Assembly (NCBI RefSeq): GCF_007744515.1
Contig: NZ_CP036268.1
Coordinates: 1,775,712 to 1,839,711, forward strand
Direction of reading: 5' to 3'
DNA: 64,000 bases
Origin: Stratiformator vulcanicus
Lineage (GTDB): Bacteria; Planctomycetota; Planctomycetia; Planctomycetales; Planctomycetaceae
Shown here: piece after piece, positions 34,104-43,876 of the stretch
How the letters are laid out: each line of letters starts with the position of its first letter
How positions within the stretch are numbered: the first letter of the stretch is position 1
Translations under genes and position numbers: made by a program
Notes under the pieces: generated by a model
Seen by the model: only the letters and a program-made list of their open reading frames with translations
Database searches by the model: none
What the model was told of the DNA's origin: nothing

Positions 34104-34327
34104 GGCGGGCGATCCTCCGGAGACGAAGAGTTTGGTTCTGTTCCCAAGGATCGGCATAATCGCGATGACCGCTTGAATCCTTCTGATGCGAATCTTGAGA
34201 AAAATCGGAAAGTTCAGGTGAGTCTGCCTGAGTTGCCCAAACTGCCGCATTGATGGATGGTGAGATCGCCGGGCTTTGATTTCGGTGATCGCCAACCAAT
34301 CAAGCAATTCGAATTGCAGAGGAAGCC

Positions 34328-34747
34328 ATGAAGAACCGTTCGCGTCAGATTACAATCGCAGCCGCTCTTTTCGCCGCGTTTGTCGTGGCGATTCAGTATT
34401 CAGATCGCCCACATGCCGAAGAGAAAGAATCGGGATCAATGATCGTTCACGACGTTTACTTCACGCTCAAAGATGACTCCGCCCAAGAGCAGCAGCGACT
34501 GGTCGATGCCTGCAAGAAATATCTGCAGGATCATCCGGGCGTGGTGTTTTTCGCCGCCGGACTGCGGGTTCCCGACTTCAAGCGGGAGGTCAACGATCAG
34601 AACTTTCACGTCGGCCTGCACGTCATTTTCGATTCGCGAAAAGCCCACGACGACTATCAAGTCGCCCCCAAGCACCTGCAATTCATCGAAGAATGCAAAG
34701 GCAATTGGGACAAGGTCCGGGTGTTTGACACCGTGGCTGAGAAGTAA
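34328..34747 (+). CDS. Exported Dabb-domain protein
   Basis: The 139-residue protein has a signal-like N-terminus (ITIAAALFAAFVVAIQYSD) and a single Dabb (stress-responsive alpha/beta-barrel) domain: MIVHDVYFTLKDDSAQEQQR, then KKYLQDHPGVVFFAAGLR and HVGLHVIFDSRKAHDDYQ. The domain forms dimeric ferredoxin-like barrels and is found in stress proteins and some small enzymes; the substrate is unknown. It is transcribed divergently from the exported Cys/Gly/Tyr/Gln-rich gene. Confidence 0.82.
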   Translation: MKNRSRQITIAAALFAAFVVAIQYSDRPHAEEKESGSMIVHDVYFTLKDDSAQEQQRLVDACKKYLQDHPGVVFFAAGLRVPDFKREVNDQNFHVGLHVIFDSRKAHDDYQVAPKHLQFIEECKGNWDKVRVFDTVAEK

Positions 34748-34808
34748 AAGGGGACGTAGGCGCAGAGTTCACCTCGCTAGGAACGTCGGCGTGCGACTCG
34801 CTGAAATC

Positions 34809-35396
34809 ATGAGCTGGATTCGCCGAAGAGCCGGCATCCGGCGGGTCGACGGATCTATCGCAGCGAGTCTACGGGACTGCGCGACCGATCTGACGGTGCG
34901 GGCGATCGAGAAGTCGGAGCTGCGCCGTTTTTTCGAAGCGACCGTCGAATTATCTGGCGGTGAATCCGTAACCCGGCACGTGACGTGGTGCCTGCGGGAT
35001 CGACGGCTTCGCTCGGGTCGCCATTTCGCGGCGATCTCATCGACGGGAGAGTTCGTCAGCACGCTGACGACTTATCGTTACCGTCATTCGCCTCACCCCG
35101 ACGTGATCGGCCTCGCGAATGTGCATACTTGCGAGCGCCATCGCGGATGCGGCTACGGCACGACACTGCTCAAGGAGGTCATCTCACAGCTCGAGCAGGA
35201 CGACGGAGTCAAAGCATTCTACGTCTTGTCGGCGATCGGGACGCCGTTCTATGAGCGGGCCGGATTCCGAACGCTGCCAATTCCGTACGATCTGGCCCCG
35301 GAATGCGTTCCGATGTTCCGTTGCGATCGTGATCGCTGGGGGGCGCTGTCGTCCGACTTCCAATACGTCCGCGGGATGCAGGCGTTTTTCGATTAA
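34809..35396 (+). CDS. GNAT-family N-acetyltransferase
   Basis: From ATG 34809 the protein has 195 residues with the acetyl-CoA-binding signature HRGCGYGTTLLKEVISQLEQ (Q/RxxGxG/A block), strand VIGLANVHTCERH and the closing FYERAGFRTLPI. The acceptor amine cannot be named. It starts about 60 bp after the Dabb gene on the same strand, but no shared function is evident. Confidence 0.85.
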   Translation: MSWIRRRAGIRRVDGSIAASLRDCATDLTVRAIEKSELRRFFEATVELSGGESVTRHVTWCLRDRRLRSGRHFAAISSTGEFVSTLTTYRYRHSPHPDVIGLANVHTCERHRGCGYGTTLLKEVISQLEQDDGVKAFYVLSAIGTPFYERAGFRTLPIPYDLAPECVPMFRCDRDRWGALSSDFQYVRGMQAFFD

Positions 35397-35408
35397 CGCG
35401 CAAAGAAC

Positions 35409-36122
35409 TCAGGCTGCTTTGCGCTGCTGATCGACGTTCGGCAGCGGGATCGTCTTCGGCTCGAGTTCGTCGACCTCGGAGACCACTCGCCGCGAGTAGA
35501 CGAGTTTTAGGAAATCGGGGAAGACCTCGAACGATCGCGGGGCTCGATTCCAGACCGACGCCAACGAGTGAAAAAAGTTCATCTCGAACTTTGCCACCGT
35601 CAGGTCCTGCGGAGCGGAAATCGGGTCGACCTCATCGACCGTCCAATTCCGCGGGCAAAGCTCGTAAGCGGGATGAGTCTCTTTCCGTCCCCGGGTCGGC
35701 ACGTCGTGCAGGACCGTCAACTCGCCGGTCGAATTGAATTTCGTCGGGAAACAGCGGCAGGCCATCGGACGCGAGTTGTAGATTCCGCAGCGAGCCTGCC
35801 CCATCGGATTCTCGTCGTCAGGTTGCCCCTCGACCAGAAACCGACATTTCGAAGTCCCCTTGTGAAATCGGCTCGGTTGATGCGACAGGCAAATGACGAA
35901 CGGCGTCGAAGGCTCGTCTTCAAAATAGAAATGCGGAGCGTACTTGCGGGCGATCTTCCCGTCCGGGTCGGCCCAGCGGCAGGCGAAATCCCAGAACGCC
36001 AGATCCAAGTCCCGCTCGATTCGCAAGATGTCGGCGCCGGTAACCGGTACTGCGAACGATCGGCAGCATCCGGCGTGGCAGTTGTCGCAGGGGGACGACA
36101 CGGCAAATCCTTCACTTCGCAT
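35409..36122 (-). CDS. YkgJ-type cysteine cluster protein
   Basis: The 237-residue protein has a Cys layout for a zinc or Fe-S site: CDNCHAGCCRSF (residues about 12-23), CRFLVEG, RCGIYNSRPMACRCFP. This is the YkgJ (UPF0153) pattern. Many homologues are annotated only as iron-sulfur or zinc cluster proteins; function unknown. It is convergent with the GNAT gene, its stop 12 bp away. Confidence 0.85.
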   Translation of the reverse strand: MRSEGFAVSSPCDNCHAGCCRSFAVPVTGADILRIERDLDLAFWDFACRWADPDGKIARKYAPHFYFEDEPSTPFVICLSHQPSRFHKGTSKCRFLVEGQPDDENPMGQARCGIYNSRPMACRCFPTKFNSTGELTVLHDVPTRGRKETHPAYELCPRNWTVDEVDPISAPQDLTVAKFEMNFFHSLASVWNRAPRSFEVFPDFLKLVYSRRVVSEVDELEPKTIPLPNVDQQRKAA

Positions 36123-36392
36123 TGACTATTCGTGCGGGAGACGGCGCTCTGTGAGGGTATCGGCACAATCGGTGCAATCGGATGAATCGAACCGTCAGTG
36201 CATCGGTTCGCGGGCGGCGAATTAGGGCCTCTCCCGTATTTCGTGTGCGAAAATCTTTAGAATTCTTCCGGATCGCGGCAGATTTTCGCACGGATTCCGT
36301 CGCCGGTTCCCACTTCTATTGTGAAGGCACACGCCGACACGGCTCAGCGTGACGCTGACCAAGAATATTTCGCGCGGCCCAGGGAATGCACA
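36123..36392. other. Divergent promoter region (270 bp)
   Basis: This stretch separates the YkgJ-type gene (-) from the large membrane protein gene (+). I see no ORF, RNA gene or strong hairpin; it must hold both promoters. Confidence 0.35.
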
Positions 36393-38723
36393 ATGCGTTT
36401 GACTCTCAGAACTTTGCTGGCCTATTTGGACGACTTGCTCGCGCCGAATGAAACGAAAGAAATCGGCAAGAAACTGGCGGAGAGTCCGAAGGCGGAGGAG
36501 CTCGCCGAGCGAATTCGGCAGTCGGTTCGCAAGCGACGGCTGACGTTTCCGGGTGACGAGTCTCCCGCTCTGCTCGATCCGAACACCGTAGCCGCCTACC
36601 TCGACAGCACGCTCGTCCCGGAAGAGGTCGCCGAGGTCGAGCGCATCTGTATGGAGTCCGACGTTCACTTGGCCGAGGTCGCGGCCTGCCATCAAGTTCT
36701 CGCATTGGTCTTGGGGCAGCCGGTCGAGATCACAGATCAGTCGCGTCGTCGGATGTACGAATTGGCCACGCCCAACGGTCCGAGTGATGACCATGCCGCG
36801 ACGCCCGCTGAGCCTGCACCGTCGGCACCGTTGCGGAGCAAGCCGACCGCTCCCGCTTCGCAGGCATCTGAATTGGTTGCCTCGATGCCACGCAAGATTC
36901 CGACTTGGCGGCGAGCACTGCCCTACGGAGTTCTCGCGGCGTTGGCGGTCGGTTGGGTGGCTCTAATTTGGTTCGATCCCGGGATATTTCCCTCTGCGGG
37001 ATTCGATCCGATCGCGATGACGAATACTGGTTCGAACGACGATGCGGACACCTCGGACTCGACCAATGGTTCCGGAGTCGACACTGACGACGAATCGCCG
37101 AGTGATTCCACCGCCGACTCGGACGCCAGCGGAGCATCGGATGCAGATTCCGATCTCGGTGAGGGTAGCCCGCCCGACGAGTCCGGATCGATGGAAGTCG
37201 CATCGCCAGATTCTTCGCCATCCGGTGATTTGCCGAACTTGCCACTCGATGCCGAACCGCCCGACGAAATCGATAATCCGTTAACCGGTTCTGAGCCGCC
37301 GGTCCAGTTCGACGTTCCCTCGACTCCGCCGACCGAAGTCGCTTCGACTTCAGGACCGCCTGTTGAGTCGCCTGTACCGTCGAGGGGGGAGCCCGACACC
37401 CCCGGGGCAGATTCGCCGAGCCCGCTTTCTTCACCAAAGCCGCTCAATTTTGTTTTTCGACCGATCCCAAACGGTTATCCGATTCTGCTCAAGAAGCCCG
37501 GCGAAGAGCAGTGGGTTCCGATCACGGATCAAGCCGTTCCGATCGGCAGTTTCGTCACCGCGATCAAACCGTTTCACGATGAGTTCGCCATCGATGGTTC
37601 AACGCTTCGGATGGAGTTGCTGGGGGGCACCGCGATTCGTACCTATCAAGTTGCTGCGGAAACAAAGTCGGTTCCGGCCATCGAATTGGTGCGCGGCCGA
37701 ATGCTGATCTCTTCCGACTCACCGAACCCGATCGATTCGGCAGGGTCGTCCGCCGAATCAACGGCTGCGACTCCCAACGACACTGTTATTCCAGCGGCTA
37801 TTGAATTGACGGTCGCTGAGAAAACGTGTCGGTTAGAATTTCTTGAAGGCCGGGGAAAGATCGCGGTGGAAGCTGCCCCGATTCATCCGAATGGAAAACC
37901 GACGCCGGGTGTCAATCTGACCGTTCCGGAATTTCAGCCCCGCATTAATGCCGCTGTCTACGTGATTGACGGTCCCGTTCGATTTGCCGAGGCGGACGGG
38001 AATGTGAAGACATTGCGAGCGGGCGAGCATGTCGTGCTTGAGCGTGTGAAGACGCTTGGGACTCCTGACGCACCCGGCGACAATCAGGTGATCACGATGC
38101 CGGAGTGGGTCGAAAACGGTCGTTCGTCACAGTTCGCACTCGATCAGACCGAACCGGTCCTCGATGCCCTCTCGACCGGCCAGGTGGCGGCAATCAGTCT
38201 TCCGCCACTTCTGAGCGACCGGCGACCGTACATTTCGGCTTGGGCCGCCGATGCATTGGGGTTGATCGGAGCCATCGATCCCCTCGTTCGCACGTTGGTT
38301 GATGCGCCTCATGTGGAGACCGTGACCGAGGCGGCGCACGAAATCCAAGTGAATCTCGCGTTGGACGAAGCCGCGTCGGAAGTCCTGACCGAAACGGCCG
38401 CCTCCATTTTGCCGCCCAACGATGCCGACGTGCTGGTCTCAGTTCTGTGGGGCATCAGCCCCGAGGTCGCGCGGGATGAAGCGGCCAGTCTGCAGTTTCT
38501 TGAAGCGCTGGAGCATGATCGCGTCGCGGTTCGTCAGATCGCTTTCGCTCATCTGTTGGAACTCACGGGGCAACGGCTGAGCTATCGAGAAACGGCCTCG
38601 CTTTCGGCTCGAACGACCGCAGTCCGGCGATGGCGCGATTATGTAACGAGGCAGGGAGGACTGTTGCCAAAACAACCGGCGAATTCGCCGGCCGACGCCG
38701 AAGATTCGTCAACTGCGGACTAG
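36393..38723 (+). CDS. Large membrane-anchored anti-sigma/FecR-like protein
   Basis: From ATG 36393 the protein has 776 residues: an N-terminal cytoplasmic part (1-165) with two anti-sigma-like helical repeats (LLAYLDDLLAPNETKEIGKK, then DPNTVAAYLDSTLVPEEVAE), a transmembrane helix (about 186-205, YGVLAALAVGWVALIWFD), a long Asp/Ser/Pro-rich acidic linker (about 210-350), a beta-rich FecR-like domain (about 350-560) and a C-terminal helical HEAT-like part. No sigma gene lies beside it. It may sense an envelope signal; target unknown. The final TAG (38721-38723) comes from the repeat element that follows. Confidence 0.75.
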   Translation: MRLTLRTLLAYLDDLLAPNETKEIGKKLAESPKAEELAERIRQSVRKRRLTFPGDESPALLDPNTVAAYLDSTLVPEEVAEVERICMESDVHLAEVAACHQVLALVLGQPVEITDQSRRRMYELATPNGPSDDHAATPAEPAPSAPLRSKPTAPASQASELVASMPRKIPTWRRALPYGVLAALAVGWVALIWFDPGIFPSAGFDPIAMTNTGSNDDADTSDSTNGSGVDTDDESPSDSTADSDASGASDADSDLGEGSPPDESGSMEVASPDSSPSGDLPNLPLDAEPPDEIDNPLTGSEPPVQFDVPSTPPTEVASTSGPPVESPVPSRGEPDTPGADSPSPLSSPKPLNFVFRPIPNGYPILLKKPGEEQWVPITDQAVPIGSFVTAIKPFHDEFAIDGSTLRMELLGGTAIRTYQVAAETKSVPAIELVRGRMLISSDSPNPIDSAGSSAESTAATPNDTVIPAAIELTVAEKTCRLEFLEGRGKIAVEAAPIHPNGKPTPGVNLTVPEFQPRINAAVYVIDGPVRFAEADGNVKTLRAGEHVVLERVKTLGTPDAPGDNQVITMPEWVENGRSSQFALDQTEPVLDALSTGQVAAISLPPLLSDRRPYISAWAADALGLIGAIDPLVRTLVDAPHVETVTEAAHEIQVNLALDEAASEVLTETAASILPPNDADVLVSVLWGISPEVARDEAASLQFLEALEHDRVAVRQIAFAHLLELTGQRLSYRETASLSARTTAVRRWRDYVTRQGGLLPKQPANSPADAEDSSTAD

Positions 38724-38825
38724 AGCGAATATCGCGTAAGTGTAGCGGGTTCAGGCGGCGATCCTTGCGAATACGCAGACGTTGTGCGTCTGATAGCCGC
38801 CACAGATAGCAGGAAACTGCTCTAG
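38720..38825. repeat. 106-bp inverted-repeat element, family B copy 1 (intact)
   Basis: The element begins CTAGAGC (38720-38726) and ends GCTCTAG (38819-38825), perfect 7-bp terminal inverted repeats. The centre carries GGCGGCGATCCTTGCG and CGTCTGATAGCCGCCACAGA. The CTAG ends suggest insertion at CTAG-like targets. The TAG in its left end is the stop codon of the preceding gene. Diverged copies occur at 51046-51149 and 56489-56594. The rest of the gap to 39008 shows no gene. Confidence 0.85.
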
Positions 38826-39008
38826 AAAATCAACGGACGAGAAGCGATTTCAATGCCAGCCTGAGACGCAAGCCGATGGTCGATCAACCAGCGATTTTCC
38901 CCGACGGCTGGCGCCTCGGGCTTGTATGCTAAGCGATTTGAAACCGCCTCCAGACACGTCTGCTGACAAGCAATTGGCGTCTCAGATTGGCACGCAGAGG
39001 ACCGTCGC

Positions 39009-41621
39009 TTATCGAGAATTCGGACGCGCGGAATCGGAATTCGTCGCAGCGTCTAACTCGTTGAGTCGATTCCGTAATTCGGCATCGCCGGCGTTGGGGG
39101 CGAGCAGCCGGGTGACTCGAATGAGTTTGCGAGCTTCGTCGAGGCGGCCCAGCGTGATCAGTGCTTCGACCGAGTTAATTCGCGCCGCCAACCACTCATC
39201 GCTGCCGGCTGGCAATCGAGCGGTGATCCGCTGCCAAAGGTCGAGCGTGCGCTCGGCCCCACGTTCTCCAAGGCGTTCGGCGATTTGGGCTGCCTCCCGC
39301 ATTCGTCCGGCATCCGAACCGGCCATCTGCGTCAGTTGCTCGACCGTTTGCTCCGCCCGATCAAGTTCGCCCACAGCAATGTCCGCCTCCGCTTTGGCCT
39401 TGGCGAGCAACCATCGTTCAGCCGGTTTCAATCGACTCCCGTTACCTTCAACGCTTTCGACAATCTTCAACATCAGGCGGCCACATTGCGTTCTTGGTCC
39501 GACGCTCAATTCGCTAAGCCGCAGGCGAAGGTCCTGCAACAGGCTGATTCGAGCCGTGACGGTCATCCGCCTCAACTCGGAATCGTCCGCGAGCCCGCCG
39601 GAAAAGTCACCGGCACTCACACGGATTGCTGATCGCAAACCATCGGCGGCTTCCCCGATCTTCTGCCAGAACTCCCGGTCGTTGGGACGTTGAAATTCAG
39701 AGGACCTCAGAGCACGCTCGGCGAGATTCAAAGCGAGATCGGTTTGGTTTGTCGGCAGCTTCGACAACCGCTGAGCCGCGACGACCGCGAACTCCGCATC
39801 GTGCGGAGACCAGCGCGTCTCGACATCGGGCAGGCCTGCGGCGAGGTCGGCGAACTCAGAGGATGCCGTGTTCGACCATTCCTGTAATTGCTGCTGACGA
39901 ACTTCGCGAATCTTTGGATCGTCTGCCTGAGCAGATTCTTCGGCGAGAAAGGCTAACAATCGATCGAGACAGCGGGCGATCCCGGCCCGCGCTACGTCGG
40001 CTTTCTCTGCGATGGTCAGGGTATCTCGGTACAGCGGGAGGGCGCGACTGTACTGTCGCCGCGACTCCTCCAATCGAGCCAGCATCAGCGTCGCCTCTGC
40101 ATTCGTCGCGGCCGAGGAATAAATCTCGCGGTGCTCTTCGAGTAAGCGACGGTACTCGGCAATCGCTTTTTGCGAATTCGACGAACGTCCGGCGCACCAT
40201 GCGGCCATCAAGTGAGCCTGCGCCGAGAGCGGGTCGTTGCGGTCGAATTTGGCTGCTGCGAGAAAGAACTTCTTCGCCGATTGATAGTTGTTCTCACTGG
40301 AGGCGAGCGACCCGGCACGAAAGGCGTACTTCGCAGCCGCGGACGAATCGCCCGACTCTACCATCGCTTCGGCCGAGCTAAAATAGGCGTCGGCAGCTTC
40401 CGATGTTTTTCCCGTCGCGGCGAGACGTTCGGCTCGTTCGATCTGAGCGGCGATTTCGGGGCCGAATTGACGTTCATTTCCGACCGCATCCGCAGCGAGC
40501 CGGCAGCGATATGCCCAGACGCCACCGACTTCCACCTTCGCTCGTTCGACGGCGAGGTCGATCTGACGCTGCACGTCGACCGCCAGTTCAGGCACGTTAA
40601 TCGCTCGCGCAGCCCGCTCCAATTCGACGAGTGTTTGCACCTTCAGCAGTTGCAATTCGCCGGACAGAGACCCCCGTTCTTTGCGGTAATTGACCAGCAA
40701 TTCCGCGGCCGCGTCGGGCTTGTCTTCGTCGAGCAGAATTCGAACGGAAACGGCTGCCATCGCATCACGATCTTGCGGGGTGAGCGATGTCGGCTCGATA
40801 TCGGCCAATCGCCGGCGAGCAGCCTGACCATCGCCACTAAGGCGAGCGACCTCCGCTCGCCAGATCTTCGCCGACCGAGTGATCGGGTTTCGCTCGACAC
40901 CGCGAGCGAGTTTCTCCAATAGTCGGTCGGCCTCCTGCAAAGCCCTGTTGGAATTGGAGTCGCCCCGCGGGTTAAGTCGCGCTGCCGCAATCATGGCCTG
41001 AGCAGCGCCCAATCTGGCCTGCTCCTCCCACTGGTACAGTTCGGCCGGATCGACGCGATCGTCGCTGCTCGCGATGCCGCGGGTGCGACGGCGAAAGGCT
41101 TTGTGGATTTGATCCGATAAGGTCTGGAGTTCGGTTGCTGCTTTCTTCAAAAATCCTTTGGCCGAAAGCGCAGCGGAGTCGGAGCGTGTGAGCTCGGCGG
41201 TCCAGCGAAGAGAACGACCGCGTTCGAGATCGATCATCGCCCGTTGCAATCTCAGTTCGAGCGCTCGTGGGTGCCTGGGCTGAACGGCCAGAAACTTTTC
41301 GATGACTGATTCAGCTCGTTGATAAAGATCGATCTGCTCAGTGTCGAGCGTGTGGATGGCGTGCTGCGCGAAGGTCTTTGAAAGTTCGAGCGACAACGCC
41401 GCTCGCTCGTCGTTCGAAAGATCATCGGCGGCGAGGCGATTCAGTGCGACGGACTCAGCCAGACTGAACAGGCCGCGGTCTCGGAGTCCGCTGAAATATG
41501 TCGCGGTCACCTCCGCGCCCGTCGCGACCGTAGAGGTGCTGAGCAATGTGATGAGGCAGGTTATCAGCAGCGATCGCACGTTGAATTCAATTAAGTGGAC
41601 GTAATAGAGATCAAAGCCCAT
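39009..41621 (-). CDS. Exported TPR-repeat protein
   Basis: From ATG 41621 the protein has 870 residues with a signal-peptide-like segment (VRSLLITCLITLLSTSTVA, cleavage near ATG-AEV; a GTG at 41579 directly before the hydrophobic run is an alternative start). The rest is helical repeats of tetratricopeptide type (AEYRRLLEEHREIYSSAATN, AATKYAFRAGSLASSENNYQ-like units, ALPLYRDTLTIAEKADVARA). Such proteins act as periplasmic scaffolds. Partner unknown. Downstream of it lies the family B element. Confidence 0.8.
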   Translation of the reverse strand: MGFDLYYVHLIEFNVRSLLITCLITLLSTSTVATGAEVTATYFSGLRDRGLFSLAESVALNRLAADDLSNDERAALSLELSKTFAQHAIHTLDTEQIDLYQRAESVIEKFLAVQPRHPRALELRLQRAMIDLERGRSLRWTAELTRSDSAALSAKGFLKKAATELQTLSDQIHKAFRRRTRGIASSDDRVDPAELYQWEEQARLGAAQAMIAAARLNPRGDSNSNRALQEADRLLEKLARGVERNPITRSAKIWRAEVARLSGDGQAARRRLADIEPTSLTPQDRDAMAAVSVRILLDEDKPDAAAELLVNYRKERGSLSGELQLLKVQTLVELERAARAINVPELAVDVQRQIDLAVERAKVEVGGVWAYRCRLAADAVGNERQFGPEIAAQIERAERLAATGKTSEAADAYFSSAEAMVESGDSSAAAKYAFRAGSLASSENNYQSAKKFFLAAAKFDRNDPLSAQAHLMAAWCAGRSSNSQKAIAEYRRLLEEHREIYSSAATNAEATLMLARLEESRRQYSRALPLYRDTLTIAEKADVARAGIARCLDRLLAFLAEESAQADDPKIREVRQQQLQEWSNTASSEFADLAAGLPDVETRWSPHDAEFAVVAAQRLSKLPTNQTDLALNLAERALRSSEFQRPNDREFWQKIGEAADGLRSAIRVSAGDFSGGLADDSELRRMTVTARISLLQDLRLRLSELSVGPRTQCGRLMLKIVESVEGNGSRLKPAERWLLAKAKAEADIAVGELDRAEQTVEQLTQMAGSDAGRMREAAQIAERLGERGAERTLDLWQRITARLPAGSDEWLAARINSVEALITLGRLDEARKLIRVTRLLAPNAGDAELRNRLNELDAATNSDSARPNSR

Positions 41622-41776
41622 TGGAAAGATAGGTCGTCGCGATTGCAGGCGGCAACCCGACCTTGCGGCTTTCGGGTGGCCGGTCCGGTAGAAGGATCGA
41701 TCGAATTCTTTCATACTGAGGTCGATCGTCCGGTCGAAGCTGGACGAGCTTTCGCAGCCCTGAAGTCTGCTTCAAT

Positions 41777-42151
41777 ATGTCGACAACCGCTCAAACGCCC
41801 ATGGCCCGTCAAGTTCTTGATCGCATCGAATCGATACTTCTCGAAGCGGAATCGGAGGAGAAACCGCTCGAAATCGAGCCGTTTCGCGGTCGGCTGTTCG
41901 AATTATTTGTCATTGCCGATGGCGGCGGTTTCCTCAAAGAAGACGCCGAAGTCGACCTGACTGCCGACGGCATTTGCCGCGAGCTTGGCGAGCGGTGGGG
42001 ACTGGCCGAGGCCACGGCGCAGTCGACCGCGAATCAACAAAAATTGGCGTCGGAGCATGTCGCCCGCATGCGGTTGCTCTGGTCGATGATGCGGATGTGG
42101 ATGGAGTGGGACTACGCTTGGAAGCGATGGCCCGAATTCCGGTCCGAATAA
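41777..42151 (+). CDS. Small soluble protein of unknown function
   Basis: A 124-residue protein, helical, with a short beta stretch (LFELFVIADGGGFLKEDAEV) and a Trp/Met-rich C-terminus (RLLWSMMRMWMEWDYAWKRW). It lies between the divergent TPR gene and the convergent glycosyltransferase. I recall similar proteins in planctomycetes only. No motif permits a functional guess. Confidence 0.65.
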   Translation: MSTTAQTPMARQVLDRIESILLEAESEEKPLEIEPFRGRLFELFVIADGGGFLKEDAEVDLTADGICRELGERWGLAEATAQSTANQQKLASEHVARMRLLWSMMRMWMEWDYAWKRWPEFRSE

Positions 42152-42198
42152 CCCGCGCCGAACAGACCCGCAGCGTCAGCAGGTGATTTTCCTGGTGT

Positions 42199-43326
42199 TC
42201 AACGCGTAATCAGCTTTCGCCACAAGTCCGCGTGATTCGCCGCGCTGCGCTTCAGCGAGAATCGTTCGCAGAAGGCAGCGGGTGGATCAAGTCGCTCGGT
42301 CGTGCTCAGTCGGGCAAAGATTGCTCTTGCCAGCGCAACGACATCGTCCGCCGCAACCAATTCTCCGTCGATTCCGGTTTCAAAAATTTCGCGCGTGCCG
42401 CCGACGTCGGTCGCGATGATCGGCAGTCCGGACGCCGCGGCCTCCAACAGCACACGGCCCAATGGTTCCTGGTGGGCCGAATGCACAAGCAGATCAGCCT
42501 CGTTCATCAGCTTGGCGACGTCGTCCCGATAGCCGAGTCGATGAACACGGTCCGACAACCCGGCGGCTTGCAAAATTTCGTCGATCGACCGATCGAATGC
42601 GATGCTCTCCGCCTTCGCCGAGAAACGCTCTCCGGCAATCGCCCAGCCGAGACTACCGCTATCTCGCCTATCACCTCCGACAATGCTTGCGATGGCCTTC
42701 GCGGTCACATCGTGTCCTTTCCGCAGCCCGATTTGGCCGACGGTCAGTAACAAAATTGAATCGTGACGGTGGCCAAGCTCGTCATGCAATGCGAACGACC
42801 GCGGCCTGGGACGAAATGATTCGCGATCGATGCCGTTGTAAATCCGCGTGACTCGTCCGCGATCGAGTCCCTGTCCCGCGAGATGTTCGATCGTTGCATC
42901 GGAGACGGCGATCAATCGATCGAGTCGATTCAAATCGTCGATCGCGGCGCGGTTCAACTTGAGGATGTCGCGCAAATGCCCGGTGCAGGGGAGGGCGATA
43001 TCGGTGGCAATGACCCCCAGCAGCCGTGCCATCGACAAACTATTGGCGTGAATGAGGTCGCAGTCGACCGATCTGAGGCACGTGTGCAACATTTCGGCTG
43101 CGATGTGTTTCGGCGGGCGTTTCCCGGTTTCATCACGCAGGTTGAGCGGCTTCACTTCGATCCCGCGTGCCGACAGGGCATCCCGAAGGGCTCCTTGCTC
43201 GGGGCAGATCGCCACAAATTCCCACGAGCTATCGGCCGGACTCAGCAATTGATCGATTACGGCAAGCATCGACCGCTCACCGCCGAACAGCGTGGGGAAT
43301 TCGAAGATGATGGCAATCCGCGGCAT
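42199..43326 (-). CDS. GT4-family glycosyltransferase
   Basis: The 375-residue GT-B enzyme has an N-terminal FPTLFGGERSMLAVIDQLL (GG-loop), a C-terminal donor-sugar domain with RHDSILLLTVGQIGLRKGHD and the EX7E signature in HSAHQEPLGRVLLEAAASG, then PIIATDVGGTREI. It retains configuration and transfers a sugar from a nucleotide-sugar donor to an envelope polysaccharide or lipid acceptor. The donor and acceptor are unknown. It is divergent from the Rieske gene; the two promoters share a gap of about 70 bp. Confidence 0.9.
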   Translation of the reverse strand: MPRIAIIFEFPTLFGGERSMLAVIDQLLSPADSSWEFVAICPEQGALRDALSARGIEVKPLNLRDETGKRPPKHIAAEMLHTCLRSVDCDLIHANSLSMARLLGVIATDIALPCTGHLRDILKLNRAAIDDLNRLDRLIAVSDATIEHLAGQGLDRGRVTRIYNGIDRESFRPRPRSFALHDELGHRHDSILLLTVGQIGLRKGHDVTAKAIASIVGGDRRDSGSLGWAIAGERFSAKAESIAFDRSIDEILQAAGLSDRVHRLGYRDDVAKLMNEADLLVHSAHQEPLGRVLLEAAASGLPIIATDVGGTREIFETGIDGELVAADDVVALARAIFARLSTTERLDPPAAFCERFSLKRSAANHADLWRKLITR

Positions 43327-43399
43327 GGTCCGTCCCTTGGGGTCGCAGCTCGATCTCCTCTATAATCCCGCGGACCGAGACGCGAAAGCAGAGAGAGCA

Positions 43400-43714
43400 A
43401 TGGCTGAATTTCACAGCGTGGCCAAAGTGGGCGACATCCCCGAGAACGAAGGTCGGGCCTACGACGTCGACGGCGTGATGGTCGCCGTCTTCAATTTAGG
43501 GGGCACCTTCGCCGCCATCGACGACATGTGTCCGCACGCCGGGGCTTCGCTTTCGGCCGGCCATGTTGAAGAAGAGGTCGTGATGTGCCCGCTGCACGCG
43601 TGGCGTTTTCACTGCCGAACAGGCAAATGGATGGACAATCCGACTGCAAAACTTGGCGTCGAAACTTACGAAACGCGAGTGCAGGACGGTGAAATTCAGG
43701 TCAGTATCGATTGA
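43400..43714 (+). CDS. Rieske-type [2Fe-2S] ferredoxin
   Basis: From ATG 43400 the product has 104 residues with the two Rieske boxes: C44-P-H46 (DDMCPHAGASL) and C63-x2-H66 (VMCPLHAWRF). The small size, no signal peptide and NirD-like spacing mark it as a soluble electron-transfer protein of the dioxygenase/nitrite-reductase ferredoxin type. The oxidoreductase partner is not in the window. The next gene is on the same strand 160 bp on. Confidence 0.9.
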   Translation: MAEFHSVAKVGDIPENEGRAYDVDGVMVAVFNLGGTFAAIDDMCPHAGASLSAGHVEEEVVMCPLHAWRFHCRTGKWMDNPTAKLGVETYETRVQDGEIQVSID

Positions 43715-43876
43715 TGAGAATGGTAAGCTGCTGTTGTCGCCGCCCGGCCTTGGGCGTATTCTGATTGGACCACACACAGTCGCTGCGTACCGGCTTTCTC
43801 ATGCAGTCGGTTATTTTCGACGGGGGTCGCCTACTTCTGGCCTCCGAACGAACAGCGGCCCCGGCGGATCGACTTC

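Noticed and set aside
34473-34808. In-frame upstream extension of the GNAT gene over the Dabb gene
   Set aside because: It runs out of frame through the Dabb coding sequence, and the GNAT fold begins after 34809.
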